Origin: Planotetraspora sp. A-T 1434
GTDB lineage: Bacteria; Actinomycetota; Actinomycetes; Streptosporangiales; Streptosporangiaceae
Direction of reading: 5' to 3'
Length of the DNA: 64,000 nt
NCBI RefSeq assembly: GCF_025420585.1
Contig: NZ_JAOEGB010000027.1
Coordinates: 1-64,000 of the forward strand
Shown here: piece by piece, positions 51,250 through 59,634 of the stretch
Layout: every line of letters starts with the position of its first letter
Position numbering within the stretch: position 1 is the stretch's first letter
Notes under the pieces: generated by a model
Databases searched by the model: none
What the model saw: only the letters and a program-made list of their open reading frames with translations
Told to the model about the DNA's origin: nothing
Position numbers and translations under genes: made by a program

Positions 51250-53079
51250 GTGACGATTCCGGCCTCTATTAAGGCCTCCGACGTCGCTCGCGTGACCGAC
51301 CGCCCGCAATGGGTGGAGATCTCGGGTGACGAGGTGTGGTGGGACGAGCCGCGGCCCCACGAGGGCGGCCGCCGCTGCGTCGTGCGGAGCACGTCGGCCG
51401 GCGCCGTCGAGGACGTCCTGCCGAAGGGGTGGAACGCCAGGAACCGGGTCATCGAGTACGGCGGGCGGTCGTGGCGGCCCCACCGGGGGCGGCTCGTCTT
51501 CACCAACTGGGCCGACGGGCGCATCTACGTCTGCTCCCCCGGCGCGGAACCGGAGCCGCTGACCCCAGAGGGCCCGGCCCGCTACGGCGACCTGGTCGTC
51601 CACGGGGACGAGGTGTGGTGCGTCCGGGAGACCGGCACCGCACGGGACGTTCAGAGGGACATCGTCGCGGTGCCGCTCGACGGTTCCCCGCTCCGCAGCG
51701 TGATCAAGTATCACCATTTCCTGATGAATCCGCGTATATCGCCGGACGGGCGGCAGATCGCCTGGATCGGCTGGGACCACCCGGACATGCCGTGGGACGC
51801 CACCGAGCTGTGCGTCGCGCCGATCGAGGGCGGCCCCCACCGGGTCCTGCTCGGCGGCGCGTCCACCGTCCAGGCCGAATGGCGCGACGCGGACGCCCTC
51901 TATGCCGTCACCGACCCGACCGGCTGGTGGAACATCCACCTCGTGGAGCTGGACGGCACGACCCGCGACCTGACGCCGCTACCCCTGGAGTTCGGCGACG
52001 CCACCTGGAAGCTCGGCGGCGTCTTCTTCGCCCTGGCGGGTGAGAAGATCGTCGCGACGTACGGCACGGCCGACGAGCGGCGCCTCGGCGTGCTCGACGC
52101 CCCCGGCTCCCCGATGAGGGACATCGGCGATGGCTACACGGCCTGGGCGCCGACCCTGTCCGCCGACGGCACCCACGTCGTGGGCGTGGCCGCCTCGCCG
52201 TACAAGCCGTATGAAGTGGTGCGGATCGACCTGGAGACCGGCGAGCGGGCCGTACTGTCGCCGGAGAAGCCCCTGCCGCCGGCCGAGCTGCTGCCCACGC
52301 CGGAGCCTGTGACCATCGACGGCGTCCACGCCCACCTCTACGCGCCACCCGGCGCAGGCCCCTCTCCGTACGTCGTCTTCGTGCACGGCGGCCCCACGGG
52401 GTCGGTCGCGCCGGTCCTCGACCTGGAGGCCGCCTACTTCACCAGCAGGGGCATCGGCGTGGCCAAGGTGAACTACGGCGGCTCCACCGGGTACGGCAGG
52501 GCCTACCGCGAGCGGCTCCGGCACAACTGGGGCGTCGTGGACGTCAAGGACAGCGAGACGGTCGCCCGATGGCTCGTCGAGAGCGGGCGGGCCGAGAAGG
52601 TGGCCATCCGGGGCGGCAGCGCGGGCGGATGGACGTCGATGGCCGCGCTCGTGCGCAGCGGCGTGTTCTGCGGCGCGGTCGCCCACTACGGGATTTCCGA
52701 CCCGGAGGGCTGGGCGGCCGAGACCCACGACTTCGAGTCCCGCTACCTCGACGGACTGATCGGCCCCCTTCCCGAGACCCGGCAGCGCTACCTCGACCGC
52801 TCCCCCGAGCTGCACGCCGCCGGCGCGTCCGGCCCCGCCCTGCTCATGCACGGCCTGGAGGACAAGGTCGTGGACCCGTCGCAGTCGGAGCGGTTCGCCG
52901 CCGCGCTGGAGCGGCACGGCCACCGGTGGGCGTATCTCACCTTCCCCGGGGAACAGCACGGATGGCGGCGCGAGGAGACCATCGTCACCGTCCTCGAGAC
53001 GGAGCTGGCCTTCTACGGCCTGGTCTTCGGCTTTCCGACGCCGGAGGTGCCACCACTCGCCCTGGAAGGTAACGCATGA
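51250..53079 (+). CDS. S9 family prolyl oligopeptidase-like peptidase
   Basis: A 609-aa serine peptidase. A seven-bladed beta-propeller (about residues 20-350, with repeated strands such as GRQIAWIGWDHPDMPW) caps an alpha/beta hydrolase domain. The nucleophile is in IRGGSAGGWTSM (about 485), the Asp in LMHGLEDKVVDP (about 550) and the His in EQHGWR (about 580). No signal peptide: cytoplasmic. The GTG at 51250 follows GGGGGAAA; a start at 51169 is less likely. It is coupled (ATGA) to the M20 peptidase, so both probably complete peptide degradation. Confidence 0.9.
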   Translation: MTIPASIKASDVARVTDRPQWVEISGDEVWWDEPRPHEGGRRCVVRSTSAGAVEDVLPKGWNARNRVIEYGGRSWRPHRGRLVFTNWADGRIYVCSPGAEPEPLTPEGPARYGDLVVHGDEVWCVRETGTARDVQRDIVAVPLDGSPLRSVIKYHHFLMNPRISPDGRQIAWIGWDHPDMPWDATELCVAPIEGGPHRVLLGGASTVQAEWRDADALYAVTDPTGWWNIHLVELDGTTRDLTPLPLEFGDATWKLGGVFFALAGEKIVATYGTADERRLGVLDAPGSPMRDIGDGYTAWAPTLSADGTHVVGVAASPYKPYEVVRIDLETGERAVLSPEKPLPPAELLPTPEPVTIDGVHAHLYAPPGAGPSPYVVFVHGGPTGSVAPVLDLEAAYFTSRGIGVAKVNYGGSTGYGRAYRERLRHNWGVVDVKDSETVARWLVESGRAEKVAIRGGSAGGWTSMAALVRSGVFCGAVAHYGISDPEGWAAETHDFESRYLDGLIGPLPETRQRYLDRSPELHAAGASGPALLMHGLEDKVVDPSQSERFAAALERHGHRWAYLTFPGEQHGWRREETIVTVLETELAFYGLVFGFPTPEVPPLALEGNA

Positions 53080-54383
53080 CGGACGTGGCGACGATCTGCT
53101 CCGAGCTGCTGAGGATCGACACCACCAACGACGGGACCGGGGACGGTCCGGGCGAGCGGAGGGCCGCCGAGTACGTGGCCGGGCTGCTCGGCGAGGCCGG
53201 CATCGAGCCCGTCGTCTTCGAGTCGGCGCCGCGCCGCACCAGCGTGGTGGCGCGCATCCCGGGCGACAGCGGCGACGCGCTGCTCATCCACGGCCATCTC
53301 GACGTCGTGCCCGCCGACCCGTCGGAGTGGCGCACGCACCCGTTCTCCGGCGAGATCTCAGGCGGCTGCGTCCACGGCCGGGGCGCGGTGGACATGAAGG
53401 GCACGCTGGCCATGACCCTCGCCACGGCCCTGGAGTGGGCCCGGCGGGGCCTGCGGCCCAAGCGCGACCTAGTGCTCGCGTTCCTCGCCGACGAGGAGGC
53501 CACCGGCGAGTACGGCGCGGGCCACGCCGTCGAGCGGCACCGCGACCTCTTCGAGGGGTGCTCGGAGGCCATCAGCGAGTCGGGCGGCTTCAGCTGGCAG
53601 GACGGCGGTGTCCGGCTATATCCGGTCGCCGTCGGGGAGCGCGGGACGGCCTGGATGCGCCTCACCGCCAGGGGCGTCGCGCAGCACGGCTCCAAACCCG
53701 CCGTGGACAACCCCGTCGCCGAACTCGCCCGCGCGGTCGCCCGGCTCGCCGACCACCAGTGGCCGGTACGGCTGACGCCGGGCGTGGCGCGGCTGATCGA
53801 CGAGCTGTCCCGGGCCCTCGGCACGCCCATCGACCTCGACCGGCTGGACGAGGAGATCACGCGGCTCCCCCGGGCCGGCACCCTGTTCAAGGGCGTGCTG
53901 CGCAACTCGGCCAACCCGACCATGCTGGACGCCGGGTACAAGGTCAACGTCATCCCCGGCACCGCCCAGGCCCATGTGGACGGCCGGTTTCTCCCCGGGC
54001 TCCGCGAGGAGTTCCTCGAGACCGTCGACCGGCTGCTGGGCCCCAAGGTGACCCGCGAGTTCGTGAGCTTCGAGGAGGGGGTCTCCTCCCCCGCCGACGG
54101 CCTGTTCGACGAGCTGACCGCCGCGCTGCTCGCCGAGGACCCCGCCGGGCGGCCCGTGCCGTACATCATGACGGGAGGGACCGACGCCAAGTCGTTCGCC
54201 CGCATCGGGATCAAGGGGTACGGCTTCGCACCCCTCATGCTGCCCCCGGACCTCGACTATTTCGGCATGTTCCACGGCGTGGACGAGCGGGTCCCGGTCG
54301 AGGGCCTGGAGTTCGGCGTCCGCGTCCTCAACCGCCTGCTCCTCCCGCAGCCCGACGGTGCGCGCGAAGCGGCGGATGGGTAG
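53076..54383 (+). CDS. M20-family metallopeptidase
   Basis: A 435-aa di-zinc peptidase of the ArgE/DapE/ACY1/CPG2 group. The first metal site is LIHGHLDVVPADPSEW (about 72) and the second VDMKG (about 107). The catalytic Glu is in LADEEATGEYGA (about 140) and the dimerisation lid has QHGSKPAVDNP. The C-terminal GGTDAKSFARIGIKGYGFAP carries further ligands. It is translationally coupled to the S9 peptidase and followed 24 bp later by the SLOG gene, so co-transcription with the downstream island is possible. Confidence 0.92.
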   Translation: MTDVATICSELLRIDTTNDGTGDGPGERRAAEYVAGLLGEAGIEPVVFESAPRRTSVVARIPGDSGDALLIHGHLDVVPADPSEWRTHPFSGEISGGCVHGRGAVDMKGTLAMTLATALEWARRGLRPKRDLVLAFLADEEATGEYGAGHAVERHRDLFEGCSEAISESGGFSWQDGGVRLYPVAVGERGTAWMRLTARGVAQHGSKPAVDNPVAELARAVARLADHQWPVRLTPGVARLIDELSRALGTPIDLDRLDEEITRLPRAGTLFKGVLRNSANPTMLDAGYKVNVIPGTAQAHVDGRFLPGLREEFLETVDRLLGPKVTREFVSFEEGVSSPADGLFDELTAALLAEDPAGRPVPYIMTGGTDAKSFARIGIKGYGFAPLMLPPDLDYFGMFHGVDERVPVEGLEFGVRVLNRLLLPQPDGAREAADG

Positions 54384-54407
54384 AACCTCCCCGGGAGGGG
54401 GGAACCC

Positions 54408-54902
54408 ATGCACCAAGGGCTCCGCGTGGCCGTCACCGGGCATCGAGACCTGACTCCGGCGACCATCGATCTGGTCGGCTCGGCGATCCAGAGAGAGCTC
54501 GCGGCGCACGCCCCGGCCATCGTTGGGGTGTCCTGCCTGGCTCCCGGCGCGGACCAGATCTTCGCCGACGCCGTCCTCGAACTGGGCGGCGAACTGGAGG
54601 CGATCGTCCCGGCGCGCCGCTACGGATGCGTCCTGACCGCCGATGACCGGGCGGAGTTCGACCGGCTGCTGGGCCGGGCGCGCAACGTCGTGCGGCTGCC
54701 CTACGACACACCGACTCCGGCGACGTATCAGGCGGCCAACGAGACTCTTCTGTCGGGCGTGGACCTGCTGCTGGCCGTATGGGACGGCAGACCGGCGCAG
54801 GGCACGGGCGGCACGGCCGAGGTCGTCGGCGACGCGCGGCGGCGCTCGATCGAGGTCCGGATCCTGTGGCCGGAGGGCGCCGCCCGGTCCGGCGGGCCTT
54901 GA
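54408..54902 (+). CDS. SLOG-superfamily nucleotide/NAD-sensing protein
   Basis: A 164-aa Rossmann-like protein. LRVAVTGHRDLTPATID at the N-terminus, GVSCLAPGADQIFADAVLE (about 40), EAIVPARRYG, and VDLLLAVWDGRPAQGTGGTA (about 120) match the SLOG/DprA-like fold that binds nucleotides or nucleotide-derived ligands. The ATG has a strong GGGAGGGGGG ahead. It is 31 bp from the SLATT gene, and this pair is the SLOG-SLATT arrangement proposed for nucleotide-triggered conflict systems. No enzymatic residue can be assigned with certainty. Confidence 0.8.
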   Translation: MHQGLRVAVTGHRDLTPATIDLVGSAIQRELAAHAPAIVGVSCLAPGADQIFADAVLELGGELEAIVPARRYGCVLTADDRAEFDRLLGRARNVVRLPYDTPTPATYQAANETLLSGVDLLLAVWDGRPAQGTGGTAEVVGDARRRSIEVRILWPEGAARSGGP

Positions 54903-54933
54903 CACCTCACCGCATCGCCTTTCCCCTCGACAT

Positions 54934-55815
54934 GTGGAGACACTTGCCGAGGACGAGTTTCCGGCGCTGTTCCGTGCCGCCGACCGAAGCGCCGTGGCAG
55001 GCCAGCGAAGGCTCCTCGCCACGACGGGGCTCCGCCTGACGTGCCTGGTCATCGCCGCGACGTTCGGCGCGTTCAGCCTCGACATCGCCAAGATCGACAC
55101 CGCGGCCGTGCTGGCCGCCGCCGCGCTGGCGGCGGCGCTCGTCACCGAGGTCTACCTGCTGACCGCCATGCCCGACCGCCAGTGGTCGGAGGCGAGGGCG
55201 GCGGCCGAGTCCGCGAAGTCGCTGACGTGGCGCTATGTCGTGGGCGGCACGCCGTTCGGCCGCCGCGAGCACGACGAGCAGAGCGCGGACCTGCTGCTCC
55301 TCCGGCGTTTCACCGCGATCGCCCGGGAGTTGCACAATTTCGCGCCCATCCCCCTGTCGGACGGCGACGCCCAGCTCACCTCGGCGATGCGTCAGCTTCG
55401 GGCCTCCTCCCTGGAGGAGCGCAAGCGGCACTACATGTCGGGCCGTGTCGACGACCAGCGGGCGTGGTATCGGGCCAAGGCGACGGCCAACGAGCGGCGG
55501 GCGTCGCGATGGTCGGTGGCCCTGGCGGCGCTGGAGGCGCTCGGCCTGGTGACCGCCGTGCTGAACGGCGCCCAGGTGCTCAACCTGGACCTCCCCGGCA
55601 TCGTCGGCGCGATCGGTGCGGCCGGGATCGCCTGGATGCAGACCCGGCAGCACCGGCAACTCGCCACGACCTACTCCGTCGCCGCGCTGGAGCTCGGCGA
55701 CATCATCTCGCGGGCCGAATGGCCCTCCACCGAGGAGGAGTGGGCGCGGTTCGTCGAAGAGGCCGAGGACGTCATCTCCCGCGAACACGCGGCGTGGTGG
55801 AAGGCCCACAGCTGA
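54934..55815 (+). CDS. SLATT/DUF4231 two-transmembrane effector-type protein
   Basis: A 293-aa membrane protein with two SLATT-like modules. The first helix pair is LRLTCLVIAATFGAFSLDI plus AAVLAAAALAAALVTEVYLL (about residues 35-80), and a second pair WSVALAALEALGLVTAVL plus PGIVGAIGAAGIAWM (about 205-245), each followed by a cytoplasmic helix. SLATT proteins are predicted to form pores when activated by SLOG- or nucleotide-sensor partners. The GTG at 54934 is the first start in frame after the SLOG gene. It ends 67 bp before the first FxSxx-COOH precursor. Confidence 0.82.
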   Translation: METLAEDEFPALFRAADRSAVAGQRRLLATTGLRLTCLVIAATFGAFSLDIAKIDTAAVLAAAALAAALVTEVYLLTAMPDRQWSEARAAAESAKSLTWRYVVGGTPFGRREHDEQSADLLLLRRFTAIARELHNFAPIPLSDGDAQLTSAMRQLRASSLEERKRHYMSGRVDDQRAWYRAKATANERRASRWSVALAALEALGLVTAVLNGAQVLNLDLPGIVGAIGAAGIAWMQTRQHRQLATTYSVAALELGDIISRAEWPSTEEEWARFVEEAEDVISREHAAWWKAHS

Positions 55816-55882
55816 TCGGGAAATCATAGTTTCTCACCCTGTTACTGGACATTTATAGGCCAATAACTCACAGTAGATATCT

Positions 55883-56089
55883 ATGGCACAAGACGGTGCA
55901 GTCATACGATTCTCGGGAATTTCGGACGAACGCATAGAACTGTCATCAGGTGTCCCGAAACTCCACGACGTCCCCCTCCGCCTCGCTGAGGTGCGCCATG
56001 CGGAAGTCACCGCCCTGCTCCGGCGTGTGACCTCGGCAGCCGAGGACAAGGCGGCGGCGAACGTGTCCGCCTTTCAGTCGTCCATCTGA
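55883..56089 (+). CDS. fxsA: FxSxx-COOH RiPP precursor peptide 1
   Basis: A 68-aa precursor ending SAFQSSI at the very C-terminus, fitting FxSxx-COOH exactly (F-Q-S-S-I). The leader has VPKLHDVPLRLAEV and HAEVTALLRRVTSAAED, also seen in the second precursor. The ATG follows an AT-rich region with no strong Shine-Dalgarno. FxsB-type radical SAM enzymes join the Phe ring to the Ser beta-carbon of the F-x-S motif, forming a three-residue cyclophane. The gene lies 67 bp after the SLATT gene. Not related to the E. coli gene also named fxsA. Confidence 0.9.
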   Translation: MAQDGAVIRFSGISDERIELSSGVPKLHDVPLRLAEVRHAEVTALLRRVTSAAEDKAAANVSAFQSSI

Positions 56090-56318
56090 AAGATGATCGT
56101 CGAGCCGCCCACGCAAAATAACCTTTACGGCGTGCCGCTTACCAGCCATGAGGTCCATGGGCGACTCTAGGACAGCGGGGACCCGCACGGACCCGGCGTA
56201 CGTTCCCGGAAGCAATTGAACTGTGCGGCCACAGGGCTTTCACTCTGCTTCCCGAAGGGACTACGATCACGCATTGTTACCGCTCGCGGTCCGATTCTCT
56301 TTACCATTGGAACGAACC
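56090..56318. other. AT-richer leader between the two precursor genes
   Basis: A 229-bp non-coding stretch separates the precursors, longer than other gaps in this locus. An ATG-led frame from about 56223 enters the second precursor but is longer than the family. The region likely holds a second promoter, possibly letting precursor 2 and the maturase be expressed apart from precursor 1. Confidence 0.45.
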
Positions 56319-56501
56319 ATGAACACTACCGAAGACACATCGGCACAAATCGCATCTGAGGTCAGAGACCTTCAGCATGTCCCGCTTGCACAGATGAAGA
56401 CGTACGGCGACGTCGAGCTCGGGGCGACGCTGCGGCGCCTGATGCCCGCGTCACCCGATGTCGCCCGCGTGGCGGTGGCCGCCTTCAACTCCTCCATCTG
56501 A
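56319..56501 (+). CDS. fxsA: FxSxx-COOH RiPP precursor peptide 2
   Basis: A 60-aa precursor ending AFNSSI, again F-x-S-x-x at the C-terminus (F-N-S-S-I). The leader LQHVPLAQMKTYGDVELGAT and LRRLMPASPDV resembles precursor 1 (VPL and LRR positions). The ATG at 56319 with TTGGAAC just upstream is preferred over an in-frame upstream start. Its TGA overlaps the maturase ATG by one base (TGATG), so precursor 2 and the maturase are coupled. Confidence 0.92.
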   Translation: MNTTEDTSAQIASEVRDLQHVPLAQMKTYGDVELGATLRRLMPASPDVARVAVAAFNSSI

Positions 56502-58765
56502 TGGAGTGGGGCGGCGCGAGCGGGATCCTGCCATTTCGCCAGTTCGTGCTCAAGGTTCACAGCCGTTGCGATCTCGCCTGCGATCATTGCTACGTCTACG
56601 AACACGCGGACCAGAGCTGGCGGGGCCGCCCCAAGATGATGTCTTCGGACACGATCGTCCGGACAGCGGAACGCATCGCCGAGCATGTACGGCGACACGA
56701 CCTGAAGCAGATCCTCGTGGTGATGCATGGCGGGGAACCACTGCTCGCCGGGCCGGACGTCCTCGCCGAGGTCGCCACTGAGTTGCGCGGCCGCATCAGC
56801 GAGTCATGTGACCTCGATTTGCGGATTCATACAAACGGGATCCTCCTGGATGACCGGTTCTGCGACACCTTCGCCGCTCAGGGCATCACCGTGGGGGTGT
56901 CGCTCGACGGCGACCGCCTGGCGAACGACAGGCATCGCCGATACGCCGACGGGCGGACCAGCTATCCTCAGGCCGTCCGCGCCGTGGAACGGCTCCGCCG
57001 GCAGCCGGAACTGTATGCCGGGTTGCTGTGCACCATCGACGTCGCCAATGATCCCATCGCCGTCTACGAGGCTCTGGTGGCGTTGCGGCCACCGCGGATC
57101 GACTTCCTGCTTCCCCACGCCACGTGGGACGCCCCGCCTCCCCGCCCCTCCGCGACGGCGTACGCGGACTGGCTCATCACGATCTTCGATCGCTGGGAGG
57201 CCGATGGACGGCCGGTCGCCGTACGGCTGTTCGACTCGATCATCGCGACCACGTGGGGCGGCGCCAGCCTGACCGAGGCGATCGGCCTTGAACCGAGCAA
57301 CTTGATCGTCATCGAGACCGACGGCTCCTACGAGCTGGTCGACTCGCTGAAGGTGGTCCATGACGGCGCCCCCGCCACCGGGCACCACGTCGCCAACGAG
57401 TCCCTGGACGAGGTGGCGGCCCATCCGGGAGTACGCGCCCGGCAGGGCGGTCTGGAGAGCCTGGCCGCGGCGTGCCGGGCGTGTCCGGTGGTGACCAGCT
57501 GCGGCGGCGGGCTCTACACCCACAGGTACAGGGCCGGCTCCTTCGACAATCCCAGCGTCTTCTGCGCGGATCTGTTCAAGCTGATCGTCCATGTCCGGGA
57601 GGGGAAGACGGTGCGGGCGCACGCCTTGCCCTACGACGCCATCGACGCGATCGCCGGCGGCTTCGGAGAAGCGCGCGACGTCGGTCTCCTGATGGAGTCG
57701 CAACAGAGCCTGCGCCGGGCGCTGATCGTGGCCGTGCGCGCCAAAGCAGCCGACGAGACGGCCTGGGAGCTGCTCACACGGGTCGAGGAAGACCGCCCGG
57801 AAATGCTCGACGCCGTGCTGGCTCACCCCTACATACGCGTGTGGGCGATCGGCTGCCTGGAAGGCGGAGGCGGGCCGGCTCATCTCGCCAACGTGGCGGC
57901 GGCCGCCGCGGTCCGCGCGGGGCTGGACGCGCGCCTCCAGGTGGAGGTCGTGGACGGTCGCGTCCACCTGCCTACGGCCGGCACGCTGACGGGCGTGCCG
58001 GGCGACGCCGCCACCCTCGTGATCGAGAACGGCCGGGTACGGCTGGACGGCCAAGCCGCCACCTGGCATCCGGTGCGCCATCTCACCTCCGGCGGCTTCT
58101 CGGTCCTTCTGGAGGACTCCGACCCCTACCGCGACTGCCACCAGTGGCGGCCCCTGCCTCGCCTGTCCGATGCGGAGGCAGCCCTCTGGCAGGAGTCGTT
58201 CGACCAGGCCTGGCAGCTGATCGAGCGGGACTTCCCCTCGTACGCCACCGGCCTCAGCGCGGGGTTGACCACCATCGTGCCGCTTACCGCGGCCGACTCG
58301 GGTCATGACGTCAGCTCGGCCGCACGCCATGCCTTCGGCGCGGTGGCCGCGGCGCTCCCGCCCGACCCGGCGACCTTCGCGCTCCTCATCATCCATGAGT
58401 TCCAGCACGTGAAACTCGGAGCGGTGCTCGACATGTTCGATCTCTACGACGAGACGGATCGCCGGTTGTTCCACGCGCCGTGGCGGGAGGATCTCCGGCC
58501 GCTGGAAGGCCTGTTGCAGGGAACGTACGCCCATCTGGCCGTGACCGACTTCTGGCGCACGCGACGGCACATCGACCCCGAACCCGCGCAGAGCCAATTC
58601 GCGCACTGGAGGGCTCAGACCGCTGAGGCGATCGAGACGCTCGCCGAATCGAAGGCGCTGACACCGTTGGGCGAGCGATTCGTGCGCCGCATGCGCGACT
58701 CGATCGCTCCCTGGCTTGACGAGGAGATTTCGGAGGCCGCCGGCGCCGTGCGCGCAGGCGGGTGA
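56501..58765 (+). CDS. fxsB: FxsB radical SAM/SPASM cyclophane synthase fused to an HEXXH domain
   Basis: A 754-aa fusion. The radical SAM core has the CX3CX2C cluster C23-C27-C30 (SRCDLACDHC), the GGEP motif (MHGGEPLLAG) and a SPASM region with Cys around 325-365 (AACRACPVVTSCGGG and VFCADLF). The C-terminal half (about 400-754) carries H632-EFQ-H636, an HEXXH metal site followed by an acidic LYDETD segment. FxsB proteins catalyse the F-x-S crosslink; the HEXXH part is a separate gene in other clusters and may trim the leader or another bond. Coupled to the second precursor and to the AAC(3) gene. Confidence 0.93.
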   Translation: MEWGGASGILPFRQFVLKVHSRCDLACDHCYVYEHADQSWRGRPKMMSSDTIVRTAERIAEHVRRHDLKQILVVMHGGEPLLAGPDVLAEVATELRGRISESCDLDLRIHTNGILLDDRFCDTFAAQGITVGVSLDGDRLANDRHRRYADGRTSYPQAVRAVERLRRQPELYAGLLCTIDVANDPIAVYEALVALRPPRIDFLLPHATWDAPPPRPSATAYADWLITIFDRWEADGRPVAVRLFDSIIATTWGGASLTEAIGLEPSNLIVIETDGSYELVDSLKVVHDGAPATGHHVANESLDEVAAHPGVRARQGGLESLAAACRACPVVTSCGGGLYTHRYRAGSFDNPSVFCADLFKLIVHVREGKTVRAHALPYDAIDAIAGGFGEARDVGLLMESQQSLRRALIVAVRAKAADETAWELLTRVEEDRPEMLDAVLAHPYIRVWAIGCLEGGGGPAHLANVAAAAAVRAGLDARLQVEVVDGRVHLPTAGTLTGVPGDAATLVIENGRVRLDGQAATWHPVRHLTSGGFSVLLEDSDPYRDCHQWRPLPRLSDAEAALWQESFDQAWQLIERDFPSYATGLSAGLTTIVPLTAADSGHDVSSAARHAFGAVAAALPPDPATFALLIIHEFQHVKLGAVLDMFDLYDETDRRLFHAPWREDLRPLEGLLQGTYAHLAVTDFWRTRRHIDPEPAQSQFAHWRAQTAEAIETLAESKALTPLGERFVRRMRDSIAPWLDEEISEAAGAVRAGG

Positions 58766-59607
58766 GGCTTGTGGAGTTCACCGTCTCCGACCTCGCGCGT
58801 GATCTGCGCGCGCTGGGTGTCCGCACGGGACAGACGCTGCTGCTGCATGCCTCTCTCAGCGCCATCGGCGGTGTAAGGGGGGGTGCCGCCACCGTGGTCA
58901 CGGCTCTTCGCGATGTGCTCGGCCCGGACGGCACTCTCGTGGTGCCGGTGCATACGGCGGACAACTCGGAAACCTCCCCTGAGCACCTGAGGGCGATCCG
59001 GGGAATGACCGAAGCCGAGGTCGCCCTGTTCCGCAGGCGCATGCCCGCATTCGATCCCCTGAGAACCCCGTCGACGGGCATGGGCCGAATCGCCGAACAC
59101 GTGCGGACCACGGATGGAGCGGTGCGCAGCGCCCATCCGCAGACGTCCTTCGCCGCTGTCGGACCACGAGCGGCAGCCCTCATGGCCGATCACGCCCCCG
59201 ACTGCCATCTGGGGGAGAAGTCTCCGCTGGCCCGGCTGTACAAGGTGCAAGCGAGAGTTCTGCTTCTGGGCGTGGGCTACGACCGGTGCACGGCATTCCA
59301 CCTCGGGGAGTATCGCTGCCCCAAGACGCCTCCGCGGCGTTTTTATCGCTGCGTCGTGAATTTCGGGCATGGACCGCAATGGTGGGAGTACGAGGATGTG
59401 GACCTGACCGACCACGACTTCCGGGAACTCGGCGAGGCCTTCGAAAAGAGAGGGGCCGTCGACCGCGGCTGGATCGGAAAAGCGGGGAGCCGGGTGTTCC
59501 CGGTGAGAGCCGCCGTTGAATTCGCCGCGCACTGGCTGGCCAAGCACCGTCATCCGTACATATCGGCCCCGTCGGGCACTGACTTGACTTACGCTGCGTT
59601 CCCATAG
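58762..59607 (+). CDS. AAC(3)-family acetyltransferase in the FxSxx locus
   Basis: A 281-aa protein of the aminoglycoside 3-N-acetyltransferase family. LLLHASLSAIGGVRGGAATV (about 26) and GTLVVPVHTADNSE (about 58) match the family core, followed by the conserved HPQTSFAAVGP and GEKSPLARLY. The GTG overlaps the maturase stop (GTGA). The placement inside a RiPP operon, and the occurrence of AAC(3)-type genes in other FxSxx clusters as I recall, suggest it acetylates the peptide product or a ligand rather than an aminoglycoside. Resistance cannot be excluded. Confidence 0.88.
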   Translation: MRLVEFTVSDLARDLRALGVRTGQTLLLHASLSAIGGVRGGAATVVTALRDVLGPDGTLVVPVHTADNSETSPEHLRAIRGMTEAEVALFRRRMPAFDPLRTPSTGMGRIAEHVRTTDGAVRSAHPQTSFAAVGPRAAALMADHAPDCHLGEKSPLARLYKVQARVLLLGVGYDRCTAFHLGEYRCPKTPPRRFYRCVVNFGHGPQWWEYEDVDLTDHDFRELGEAFEKRGAVDRGWIGKAGSRVFPVRAAVEFAAHWLAKHRHPYISAPSGTDLTYAAFP

Positions 59608-59634
59608 TGAATAACTCCGGGAGAAAGGAGGCGG

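Noticed and set aside
58762-59607. Plain aminoglycoside resistance gene
   Set aside because: Family membership is clear, but coupling to the RiPP maturase makes a role in the peptide system more likely; resistance is kept only as an alternative.
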